Source: Alphaproteobacteria bacterium
GTDB lineage: Bacteria; Pseudomonadota; Alphaproteobacteria; UBA11222
NCBI GenBank assembly: GCA_003454415.1
Contig: DMKG01000251.1
Location: 5,105 to 10,787, forward strand
Direction: 5' to 3'
DNA length: 5,683 bases
Under the pieces are notes generated by a model. The model saw nothing but the letters and a program-made list of their open reading frames with translations, was not told the origin of the DNA and searched no databases. Position numbers and translations under genes: made by a program. Below, piece by piece: positions 1 through 5,683 of the stretch (its first letter is position 1; each line of letters starts with the position of its first letter).

Positions 1-582
1 CTCGACTACGATCACCCTGACTATGACAAGTTCTGGCAGACCGCTATCGATCTGGAGCTTCCGCTCTCCTTCCACATCCTGACCACCGGCGATGCCGGCG
101 GGGTGCTGGGCGGCGGCGTGCGCGGCCCCAGAATCAACGGCTTCCAGTCCATCATCCGCGGCTGTCAGGACATCATGGGCATGCTGGTGTTCTCGGGCGT
201 GTTTGAGCGCAATCCTGGGCTGAAGATCGTCTGCGTCGAAGCGGACGCCGGCTGGGCGCCGCATTTCATGTATCGTATGGACCACGCCTACAAGCGTCAC
301 CGGTACTGGATGAAATGCGCCGAGCTCCAGAAGCTGCCCAGTGACTACTTCAAGGAACACATCTACATGACGTTCCAGGATGACTGGGTGGCGTTCCAGA
401 TGGCGGACATGGTCAATACCCGGCGTCTGATGTGGGCGAATGATTTTCCCCATTCCGATGCTACCTGGCCATGGTCGCAGGAAGTGCTGAACGAGCATTC
501 CAAGCATCTGACAGAACAGCAGCGCAACGACATCTGTCATAATAACGTGTCCGAACTGTACAAGCTTCAACTCGCCGCCTGA
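1..582 (+). CDS. Amidohydrolase_2-type metal-dependent hydrolase, C-terminal part (5' end outside window)
   Basis: The reading frame is open from the first base to the TGA at 580-582 and gives 193 residues, so this is the C-terminal half or more of a larger protein; a family member is usually about 350-400 residues. It reads as an Amidohydrolase_2 (ACMSD-like) TIM-barrel hydrolase, a cytoplasmic family that uses one divalent metal for decarboxylation or C-C/C-N hydrolysis. Visible family marks, numbered from the first codon, are SFHIL with His25, the EADAGWAPH stretch with Glu80, Asp82 and His88, the TFQDD segment near 124-128, and WANDFPHSDATWP at 145-157 with Asp148, the likely metal/catalytic aspartate. 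This version is common in catabolic clusters of proteobacteria and actinobacteria, and no substrate can be assigned. The GTG at 103 is only an internal codon: family homology (SFHIL) continues upstream of it. The gene ends 25 bp before a strong terminator, so it is the last gene of its transcript. Confidence 0.9.
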   Translation, partial: LDYDHPDYDKFWQTAIDLELPLSFHILTTGDAGGVLGGGVRGPRINGFQSIIRGCQDIMGMLVFSGVFERNPGLKIVCVEADAGWAPHFMYRMDHAYKRHRYWMKCAELQKLPSDYFKEHIYMTFQDDWVAFQMADMVNTRRLMWANDFPHSDATWPWSQEVLNEHSKHLTEQQRNDICHNNVSELYKLQLAA

Positions 583-606
583 ACAGCGCCGCGAGATGCG
601 ATTCCT

Positions 607-644
607 CAGCCGGCGCAGTTCGAAAACCTGCGCCGGCTGTTTTT
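607..644 (+). terminator. Rho-independent terminator after the first amidohydrolase gene
   Basis: A perfect 12-bp inverted repeat (607-618 paired with 628-639, core AGCCGGCGCAG) encloses a 9-nt loop and is followed at once by five T residues (640-644). This is a textbook intrinsic terminator on the plus strand. It separates the upstream amidohydrolase transcript from the gene starting at 745, so the second amidohydrolase probably has its own promoter between about 645 and 735. I could not pick a convincing -35/-10 pair there. Confidence 0.9.
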
Positions 645-732
645 CTGTCGGTGATAGGGTTCTGGCCTTCGTTACAGCCTCTGTTGAAGATGGCGCGAAG
701 GCTGAATCTGTCGCTCTGGCCCCCGATCATAA

Positions 733-737
733 AAGGA
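733..737 (+). promoter_or_regulatory. Ribosome binding site of the D-aminoacylase-like gene
   Basis: AAGGA lies 7 nt before the ATG at 745. Together with the family-typical N-terminus that follows, it fixes that start. Confidence 0.75.
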
Positions 738-744
738 ATGACAC

Positions 745-2436
745 ATGGAATATGATATAAAAATCACTGGCGGCCTGATTGTGGATGGCACGGGCGCCAA
801 GGGGTATCTTGGGGATGTCGGCATCAAGGACGGCAAGGTCATTGCCCTGGGCAGCGCCCCAGGCTCCGCCGGCAAGACCATTGACGCCGGCGGCAAGGTC
901 GTTTGTCCGGGCTTTGTTGATATTCATACGCATTATGATGCGCAAATCATCTGGGACCGCATGCTTTCGATCTCGCCCTGGCATGGGGTGACGACCGTGG
1001 TGATGGGCAATTGCGGCTTCAGCGTGGCGCCCACCCGTCCCGCGCATCGCGATCTGATCATGCGCACCCTGGAAAATGTCGAGGGCATGACCGTATCCGC
1101 CCTGCAGGCGGGACTTGGGGAGCAATGGCCTTTTGAAACCTTTCCAGAATATCTCGACGCCATCGAGAAGAACGGCACCGCCATCAATGTCACGGCGCTG
1201 ATCGGACACACCGCAGTTCGCCTCTATGTAATGGGCGAAGAATCCACGGAACGCGAAGCGACGGCGGACGAAATCGCCCAGATGCGCAAGATCGTCTATG
1301 ACGCGATCGAGGCCGGGGCGCTCGGCTTCGCCACGTCCAAGGCGTTCACCCATGTCGGTTATGAAGGCCGCCCGGTGCCCAGCCGCCTGGCCAGTTTCGA
1401 GGAAATCCGCCAGCTTGCCGGCGCTCTGGGCGAAGCCGGCAAAGGCATGATCCAGGCGACGGTGGGTTCCGAACTGGCGTTCGACCAGTTCGCCACCCTC
1501 TATCAGGAAACCAAGCGCCCGATCAGCTGGACGGCGCTCCTGTCCGGAATTGGGGGCGGCGGGCTCGGCGTCGGGACGGCGATGGAGCAGCTCAAGCGTT
1601 CGGATGAACTGGTCGCAGCGGGCAACAAGGTCTACCCGCAGGTGACCTGCCGTGCGCTCTGCTTTGAACTGCAGTTCAAGGCGCCCTTCATCTTTGAAAG
1701 CCACCCCGCGTTCAAGAAAGTTTCGCAGGCCGATCTGGAAGGCAAGAAGAAAATCTACGCCAGCCCCGAATTCCATGCGGAATTCCGCGAAGTCATCAAA
1801 GGTGGACTGGGGGCCGCCTGGAATATGGCCACCATCACCTATTGCCCCAGCGACCCGTCGCTGGAGGAGCGCTCCCTTTCCGAAGTCGCGAAGGAGCGGG
1901 GCAAGGATCTTGCGGATTTCAGCCTTGACCTTGCGCTGGCGGACAATCTGGAAACCAGGTTCCGTATTCCGCTCGCCAATTCGAACGAAAAGGAAGTCGC
2001 CGTTCTGCTGAAGAATGAGAATACGGTGCTGGGCCTTTCGGACGCTGGCGCGCATGCCAGCCAGCTCTGCGACGCCTGCTTCTCGACCTATCTGCTGGGT
2101 CATTGGGTGCGTGAAAACAAGACGCTCACACTCGAGGAAGGCGTTCGCATGCTGACCTCGCGCCCCGCCGAGGTTTTCGGCATCACGGATCGCGGCGTGC
2201 TCAAAACAGGCATGCCCGCGGATGTGGTGGTGTTCAACCCGGAAACGGTGGGAACCACCAAACTGCGCCGCGTCTATGATTTCCCGGCAGGCGCCGACCG
2301 GCTGGTGGCCGACGCCCATGGCATCGACGCGGTCATCGTCAATGGCGTATTGTTGCGCCAGGACGGGGTGGACGCCGTTGACCCGTCCGCGAAGAAACTT
2401 CCCGGCAAACTGCTGCGCAACGGCAAGGCCGCCTGA
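745..2436 (+). CDS. Amidohydrolase of the N-acyl-D-amino-acid deacylase (D-aminoacylase) group
   Basis: This 563-residue cytoplasmic hydrolase belongs to the urease-like amidohydrolase superfamily, D-aminoacylase/Amidohydro_3 branch, whose characterised members deacylate N-acyl-D-amino acids. The N-terminal beta-sandwich segment (about 1-55, with the opening ITGGLIVDGTG) leads into the barrel with the metal motif HTHYD at 61-65 and NCG at 89-91, where Cys90 matches the bridging Cys of D-aminoacylase. Next come GHTAVR at 154-159, GALGFATS at 191-198, SDAGAH at 432-437 with the catalytic Asp433, and a C-terminal TSRPAEVFGI...GMPADVVVF region (471-497) that returns to the beta-sandwich. It is longer than classical D-aminoacylases (about 480-500 residues). 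The regions where those enzymes carry two further zinc-ligand histidines read GMIQATVGSE (234-243) and PISWTALL (259-266), without His. Deacylase activity is therefore uncertain, and the protein may be a related hydrolase acting on another cyclic or acylated substrate. The start is set by the AAGGA ribosome site. A hairpin follows the stop. Confidence 0.88.
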   Translation: MEYDIKITGGLIVDGTGAKGYLGDVGIKDGKVIALGSAPGSAGKTIDAGGKVVCPGFVDIHTHYDAQIIWDRMLSISPWHGVTTVVMGNCGFSVAPTRPAHRDLIMRTLENVEGMTVSALQAGLGEQWPFETFPEYLDAIEKNGTAINVTALIGHTAVRLYVMGEESTEREATADEIAQMRKIVYDAIEAGALGFATSKAFTHVGYEGRPVPSRLASFEEIRQLAGALGEAGKGMIQATVGSELAFDQFATLYQETKRPISWTALLSGIGGGGLGVGTAMEQLKRSDELVAAGNKVYPQVTCRALCFELQFKAPFIFESHPAFKKVSQADLEGKKKIYASPEFHAEFREVIKGGLGAAWNMATITYCPSDPSLEERSLSEVAKERGKDLADFSLDLALADNLETRFRIPLANSNEKEVAVLLKNENTVLGLSDAGAHASQLCDACFSTYLLGHWVRENKTLTLEEGVRMLTSRPAEVFGITDRGVLKTGMPADVVVFNPETVGTTKLRRVYDFPAGADRLVADAHGIDAVIVNGVLLRQDGVDAVDPSAKKLPGKLLRNGKAA

Positions 2437-2448
2437 TCCAATACTCGA

Positions 2449-2486
2449 GCTGGCGCAGGACAGCCGAAAGGCCGTCTTGCGCCAGC
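2449..2486. terminator. Hairpin between convergent genes, probable terminator
   Basis: The arms 2449-2465 and 2470-2486 form a 17-bp stem with one G-T wobble (2458/2477) and one A/C mismatch (2462/2473), capped by a GAAA tetraloop (2466-2469). On the plus side it is followed by a C-run and a pyrimidine-rich, imperfect T stretch (2487-2503). On the minus side no T-run follows. It starts 13 nt after the stop of the D-aminoacylase-like gene and lies 42 nt beyond the stop of the DUF411 gene on the other strand. It most likely ends the plus-strand transcript and may also limit read-through from the minus strand. Confidence 0.7.
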
Positions 2487-2528
2487 CCCCTTACCTTAAT
2501 TTCACAATTCCAGGATTCCGGACCGGAG

Positions 2529-2981
2529 TTATTCCACGGCGAAGACGCGTGCTTCGCCGTTTTGCGTTTCCGCAGCGATTTCCAGCACGACGAAGGGCCC
2601 GTCCTTTTTCCCGCTCATGCCGGGAGAACCCAACGGCATGCCCGGAAGGGAAATACCCCTGATCGACGGGCGTTCCGAAAGCAAACGGCCGATCATGGCG
2701 GCGGGCACATGGCCCTCGATCACATAGCCGTCGATCAACGCCATATGACAGCCGGTGAGATCGTCCGGAATCCCCCGGGCCGCCCGCAGATGCGGCAGGT
2801 CCTGCGTAGGGATGACCGTGAGCCGGTAGCCATTGCGGCGCAGATAACTGGCGTACTCCTCACAGCAGCCGCAGTCCGGGTCCTTGTACAGGGTCCCCGT
2901 CCAGACGGCGTCATCCGCCATCGCCCGCAAGGGAAAGAGAAGAAGCGCTGTAATGAACAGCATGGGCCTGAATTTACGCAT
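2529..2981 (-). CDS. Exported DUF411 family protein (possible metal-related)
   Basis: This 150-residue protein has an N-terminal signal peptide: basic residues (MRKFR), a hydrophobic stretch at about 7-18 and a likely cleavage after the ALRA/MA region near residue 22. The mature protein would be periplasmic. The rest matches DUF411 along its whole length: YKDPDCGCC at 32-40, with Cys37/Cys39/Cys40, resembles a thioredoxin-like CxCC site. It continues with TGCH (Cys78, His79), DGYVIEGHVPA (84-94, with His91) and GMPLGSPGM (114-122). DUF411 genes often lie near copper and other metal-handling genes, so metal binding or thiol chemistry is a reasonable guess, but no biochemical role is established that I can name with confidence. 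The ATG at 2981 is the first possible start, because an in-frame stop lies two codons upstream. No good Shine-Dalgarno sequence precedes it. It is convergent with the gene on its 3' side, divergent from the LLM gene, and transcribed alone. Confidence 0.9.
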   Translation of the reverse strand: MRKFRPMLFITALLLFPLRAMADDAVWTGTLYKDPDCGCCEEYASYLRRNGYRLTVIPTQDLPHLRAARGIPDDLTGCHMALIDGYVIEGHVPAAMIGRLLSERPSIRGISLPGMPLGSPGMSGKKDGPFVVLEIAAETQNGEARVFAVE

Positions 2982-3021
2982 GTTTCAGAATAACGCGCCG
3001 GGGGTCCTGGCGCAATTGGCG

Positions 3022-3049
3022 AATACAGACGGCTTCCAGGGCTTTTCAA
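3022..3049 (-). promoter_or_regulatory. Candidate sigma70-type promoter for the DUF411 gene
   Basis: Read on the minus strand, TTGAAA (3049-3044) is followed after 16 nt by TGTATT (3027-3022), matching five of six and four of six consensus bases. It would start transcription near 3015, about 30-35 nt before the ATG at 2981. It sits in the 122-bp divergent region shared with the LLM gene. The match was found by eye and could be chance. Confidence 0.3.
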
Positions 3050-3091
3050 GATGGCGGGCATGGCTTAGGCTTTGCGGGCATAGGATCTTGC

Positions 3092-3095
3092 GGAG
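3092..3095 (+). promoter_or_regulatory. Ribosome binding site of the LLM oxidoreductase gene
   Basis: GGAG lies 8 nt before the ATG at 3104 and supports that start over internal Met codons. Confidence 0.65.
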
Positions 3096-3103
3096 CAACG
3101 GAC

Positions 3104-4273
3104 ATGAAAACCTCCCTGTTTTATCTGCCTTCCGTGGGCAGCCGTGCCCAGATGGAAAAAGGCATGGCCGGTCTCGATGGCCGGCTTTATCAGCAGATGC
3201 TGAAAGAGCTCGGCGAACAGGCGCGTCTTGCCGATGACGCGGGCTATGATTCCATCAGCTTTACCGAACATCATTTTCATGTGGAAGGATTTGAGGTTTC
3301 CAATAACCCGGTCTTGCTGGATCTGTTCGTCGGCATGCAGACGAAACGGCTGCGGGTCGGCCAGCTTGGCGTCGTGCTGCCCGCCAGCAATCCGATCCGG
3401 GTCGCCGAAGACATCGCCATGCTGGACCATATGACGGGTGGACGCGCCTGCGCCGGCTTCGCGCGCGGCTATCAGCGGCGCTGGGTGGACGTGATGGCGC
3501 AGCAGACCCATGGCATTCACGGCGCGAGTCCCTTAGAGAATGACGCCATCGACGAGGCGAACCGGGCGGCGTTCGAGGAGTGCTTTACGATCATTAAAAA
3601 GGCGTGGACTGAGGACATGCTGAATTATCAGGGAAAATACTGGCGCATTCCCCCACAGGGCACCCCATGGAATATCGAGTTCACCGACAAATATGGCGCC
3701 GGCGTGGAAAACGGCACGGTCAAAGCGGTGGGCGTGACGCCAAAACCCCTGCAGAAGCCGCATCCGCCGATTTTTCAGCCATTCACGACGTCCGAGCGCA
3801 GTGTCCGCTGGTGCGCAGAGCAGGGCGTGACCGCTGTATTGCCGCCCGTGCACCCAAAGCTGGAAGACCGCCTGTTCGATAGTTACCATGAGATGAGCGG
3901 CAAGCCGCGCGGCGAGGGGCTTGGCCTGTTGCGGGATCTGATCATCGCCGACACCGATGAAGAAGCGATGGCTCTGTGGCAGGATTCCGGCCATTATTGC
4001 AATACCTCCTGGTTTGCGCCTTTTGGTTTCGGCAAAGCCATGCTGGATCCCGATACGGGTGAATTTGACATGGCGGAGGGGGATTTCCTGAAGATGGGCT
4101 ATGCGCTTGTCGGCAGTCTCGACACGGTCTGCCGGCAGATGGAGGCGCTGTTGAAAAGACTGCCCGCGCGCTGGATCTTCGCCTGGGGATATAATAGTCT
4201 GCTTCCCCACGCCAAACTGATGAAAACGCTGGAGTTATACGCCACCAAGGTCATGCCGCGTTTTGCGGGGTAA
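3104..4273 (+). CDS. LLM class flavin-dependent oxidoreductase (luciferase-like monooxygenase)
   Basis: This 389-residue cytoplasmic protein has the bacterial luciferase-like fold (Bac_luciferase family). Such enzymes use reduced FMN or F420 to oxygenate or oxidise small organic molecules. Visible marks: the N-terminal strand MKTSLFYLPS; GYDSISFTEHHF at 47-58, the typical EHH signature of the group; NPIRVAEDIAMLDHMTGGR at 96-114, which is the well-conserved helix and turn of the family; then GFARGY at 118-123. The segment PPIFQPFTTSERS (221-233) and the following Trp/Cys/Ala residues are the usual cofactor-side strand, and VGSLDTVCRQM at 336-346 is the C-terminal family motif. The size is normal for the subgroup. 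A flavin reductase would be needed if it is a two-component monooxygenase, and none is present in the window. It is followed 12 bp later by an MFS permease and is probably cotranscribed with it. Substrate and cofactor (FMN or F420) cannot be read from the sequence. Confidence 0.92.
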   Translation: MKTSLFYLPSVGSRAQMEKGMAGLDGRLYQQMLKELGEQARLADDAGYDSISFTEHHFHVEGFEVSNNPVLLDLFVGMQTKRLRVGQLGVVLPASNPIRVAEDIAMLDHMTGGRACAGFARGYQRRWVDVMAQQTHGIHGASPLENDAIDEANRAAFEECFTIIKKAWTEDMLNYQGKYWRIPPQGTPWNIEFTDKYGAGVENGTVKAVGVTPKPLQKPHPPIFQPFTTSERSVRWCAEQGVTAVLPPVHPKLEDRLFDSYHEMSGKPRGEGLGLLRDLIIADTDEEAMALWQDSGHYCNTSWFAPFGFGKAMLDPDTGEFDMAEGDFLKMGYALVGSLDTVCRQMEALLKRLPARWIFAWGYNSLLPHAKLMKTLELYATKVMPRFAG

Positions 4274-4285
4274 TCGACACTTTTG

Positions 4286-5452
4286 ATGCGCGGCGCTTTT
4301 GAGCTTTCCTTCCGGCTGGGCTTCTATTATTTCGCGATCTTCATCGTCGCGGGCATTCATATGCCCTTCTGGCCTGTATGGCTGAGCGCGCGCGGGTTGA
4401 GCGCGGGGGATATCGGCCTGCTCACCGGCGCGGCCTTGTTGTTGCGTGTCATCACCGGCCCGCTGATCGCATTCGCCTCTGACCGCGCCGGAAGACGGCG
4501 CGCGCAGATCATCCTGTTTTCCGTTCTGCTTGGGATCAGCTTCGCGCTTTTTTCCTTCGCCCATTCCTTCATTGTCATTTTTCTGATCACGCTTTTGACC
4601 AGCACGCTGATCCCCGCCATCATGCCGCTGCTCGACACGATCACGCTGGCCCGGTCCACGGAAAACCGGGTGGATTACGGACGCATCCGTCTCTGGGGGT
4701 CGGTCGGTTTCATCGCCACCAGCATGACGGGCGGTTATGTTCTCGCACGCGCAGGGCACGAGATCATTCTACCTCTGATCCTGACGGGTTGCGCGGTCAC
4801 CGTGGCGGCGTCGCTGCTGCTGCCCGGAGAAACCACACCCGCAACCGCCACGCGCCGGCCCCATTGGCGTGAGGCGGTTCACTTATGCCGTGACCGGCGT
4901 TTCCTGCTGTTCCTCGCGGCGGGCTCGCTCATCCAGGCGGCGCATGCGGTGTATTACACTTTCGGCACGCTCAACTGGCAGCGTCTTGGTTTCAGTGGCG
5001 ATCTGATCGGCGTCCTGTGGGCGCTGGGAGTGGTTGCAGAAATCATCCTGTTCATGTTTTCACGCCGCCTGACCGGGCGTTTTTCCCCCGCCGGCCTGCT
5101 GGCGCTGGGGGGCGGGGCGGGCGTCGTCCGCTGGGGAGCGATGGCGATGGATCCCGGCGCCTTCTGGCTGGTTCCGCTGCAATGCCTGCACGCCTTTTCG
5201 TTCGGCGCCACGCATCTTGCGGCCATGCAGTTCATCCTGCGCGCCGCACCCGCGCATCTGGCCGTGACCGCCCAGGGGATTTACGCCGCCCTCGCGATGG
5301 GGGTCGTGATCGGCGGCGTCACTTACGGCGCAGGCTTCGTTTATGCGGGATTCGGATCGCTCGCCTATCTGGCTATGGCCGCATTATGCGCCCTTGGCGG
5401 CCTGTTCGCACTGGGCTTGCGCAAAAACTGGGCCGGCGGGGCGTTGGCGTGA
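4286..5452 (+). CDS. MFS transporter, HcaT-like (MFS_1_like / phenylpropionate transporter group)
   Basis: This 388-residue inner-membrane protein has about 12 hydrophobic segments and is probably a proton-coupled importer. Features pointing to the HcaT-like group (MFS_1_like; the best-known member carries 3-phenylpropionate) are the N-terminus GFYYFAIFIVAGIHMPFWPVWL (first helix, in 12-33), the loop 2-3 motif SDRAGRRR at 65-72, YGRIRLWGSVGF at 131-142, LGVVAEIILF at 247-256 and LHAFSFGATHLAAM at 301-314. A hydrophilic linker (about 181-207) divides the two six-helix halves. The start is taken as ATG 4286. A TTG codon directly before it (4283) could also serve, and neither has a well-placed Shine-Dalgarno sequence. 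With only 12 bp between this ATG and the upstream LLM stop, translation may be coupled to the LLM gene. The natural cargo is unknown; an aromatic or other organic acid taken up for the neighbouring oxygenase and hydrolases is an inference from the context. Confidence 0.9.
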   Translation: MRGAFELSFRLGFYYFAIFIVAGIHMPFWPVWLSARGLSAGDIGLLTGAALLLRVITGPLIAFASDRAGRRRAQIILFSVLLGISFALFSFAHSFIVIFLITLLTSTLIPAIMPLLDTITLARSTENRVDYGRIRLWGSVGFIATSMTGGYVLARAGHEIILPLILTGCAVTVAASLLLPGETTPATATRRPHWREAVHLCRDRRFLLFLAAGSLIQAAHAVYYTFGTLNWQRLGFSGDLIGVLWALGVVAEIILFMFSRRLTGRFSPAGLLALGGGAGVVRWGAMAMDPGAFWLVPLQCLHAFSFGATHLAAMQFILRAAPAHLAVTAQGIYAALAMGVVIGGVTYGAGFVYAGFGSLAYLAMAALCALGGLFALGLRKNWAGGALA

Positions 5453-5481
5453 TCAGGCCCCCGATCCGGGGCCTGATCACG
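5448..5481. terminator. Perfect 14-bp hairpin overlapping the MFS stop codon
   Basis: Positions 5448-5461 pair exactly with 5468-5481 around a 6-nt loop (CGATCC). The left arm contains the MFS stop TGA (5450-5452), and the right arm ends 9 nt before the stop of the convergent hydrolase gene (5491-5493). No T-run follows on either strand, so it is not a classical intrinsic terminator. The location between two converging genes suggests a bidirectional end-of-transcript or RNA-stabilising stem. Confidence 0.6.
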
Positions 5482-5490
5482 GATGAGGCT

Positions 5491-5683
5491 TCAACCGCCC
5501 CATTTCCCGCGCAGATATTCTCCTATCCGCTCCAGCGCCTGAACCCCTTCCGGCAATATGGGGTGGAAAAGCTGCCACACATGGATCATCTCGTCCCAGA
5601 CTTCGAGGGTGACATCCACCCCTGCCGCCCTGGCGTTTTTCTCCAGGGTGCGGCTGTCGTCCAACAGGGTCTCGTGGTCACCC
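5491..5683 (-). CDS. Alpha/beta-hydrolase (HSL-type esterase/lipase), C-terminal fragment
   Basis: Reading the minus strand back from the stop TGA (5493-5491), the frame is open to the window edge and gives 63 complete residues, so only the C-terminus of the protein is present. The sequence starts GDHETLLDDSRTLE, continues KNARAAGVDVTLEVWDEM and reaches IHVWQLFHPILPEG, ending in ERIGEYLRGKWGG. This is the tail of the hormone-sensitive-lipase-like (alpha/beta-hydrolase fold-3) family: the acid-bearing E-x-L-L-D-D-S segment, the A-x-A-A-G-V-x-V strand, and the catalytic His in the M-x-H-V-W block (5583-5581). Members hydrolyse short-chain esters, carbamates or lactones in the cytoplasm. The Ser nucleophile (usually in GDSAG or GTSAG) and the HGG oxyanion motif lie outside the window. 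It is convergent with the MFS gene, so it belongs to another transcript. Confidence 0.82.
   Translation of the reverse strand, partial: GDHETLLDDSRTLEKNARAAGVDVTLEVWDEMIHVWQLFHPILPEGVQALERIGEYLRGKWGG

Noticed and set aside
103..105. GTG as the start of the first gene
   Set aside because: Family-conserved sequence, including the metal-ligand His in SFHIL, lies upstream in the same frame and reaches the window edge.
684..711. Possible -35 TTGAAG and a weak -10 upstream of the gene at 745
   Set aside because: No hexamer at 15-17 nt spacing resembles TATAAT well enough to call a promoter.
727..2319. A 530-codon open frame on the minus strand, antisense to the D-aminoacylase-like gene
   Set aside because: It is in the same codon register as the plus gene, so it stays open simply because TTA, CTA and TCA codons are rare there. 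The translation is rich in Arg, His, Gly and Ala, resembles no family I know, and the plus frame has clear family motifs throughout.
2562..2993. A 143-codon plus-strand frame antisense to the DUF411 gene
   Set aside because: The minus strand encodes an intact DUF411 protein with signal peptide, so this frame is a shadow.
3533..4210. A 225-codon minus-strand frame inside the LLM oxidoreductase gene
   Set aside because: Antisense shadow of a well-supported gene; no recognisable domain and a composition typical of reverse-frame reading.
4235..4759. A 174-codon minus-strand frame across the start of the MFS gene
   Set aside because: Very polar, low-complexity translation (Asp, Arg, Gln, Gly) that is the complement of hydrophobic membrane helices; not a plausible protein.

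Overview
This 5.7 kb window is from a moderately GC-rich bacterial chromosome or large replicon. The protein types (a steroid/aromatic-catabolism-style amidohydrolase, a D-aminoacylase-like amidohydrolase, an LLM flavin monooxygenase, an HcaT-like MFS transporter and an HSL-type esterase) are typical of catabolic regions in Alphaproteobacteria such as sphingomonads, and also occur in marine Gammaproteobacteria. The taxon is an inference from protein style and codon choice (TTA, CTA and TCA codons look rare). It cannot be fixed from the sequence alone.

Layout, left to right. (1) 1-582 (+) is the C-terminal 193 residues of an Amidohydrolase_2-type metal hydrolase, cut by the window edge and closed by a strong intrinsic terminator at 607-644. 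(2) 745-2436 (+) is a complete 563-residue amidohydrolase of the N-acyl-D-amino-acid deacylase/D-aminoacylase group with a clear ribosome binding site. (3) A hairpin at 2449-2486 lies between it and a convergent gene. (4) 2529-2981 (-) is a small exported DUF411 protein with a CGCC motif. (5) A 122-bp divergent intergenic region separates it from (6) 3104-4273 (+), an LLM-class (bacterial luciferase-like) flavin-dependent oxidoreductase, followed after 12 bp by (7) 4286-5452 (+), a 12-helix MFS permease of the HcaT/MFS_1_like group. (8) A perfect 14-bp hairpin overlapping the MFS stop codon separates it from (9) 5491-5683 (-), the last 63 residues of an alpha/beta-hydrolase (HSL family) that runs off the right edge.

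Taken together, the region looks like part of a catabolic locus. The MFS carrier may import an organic acid or a similar small molecule, the LLM enzyme may oxygenate it, and the hydrolases may cleave amide, ester, lactone or ring-cleavage intermediates. The substrate is unknown. The DUF411 gene, whose family is often found near copper or other metal genes, does not obviously belong to that theme. I found no mobile element, CRISPR array, RNA gene or clear sign of a new multi-gene system. The most useful leads are the apparent loss of two family zinc-ligand histidines in the D-aminoacylase-like protein, the grouping of the catabolic genes, and the hairpins at the gene ends.
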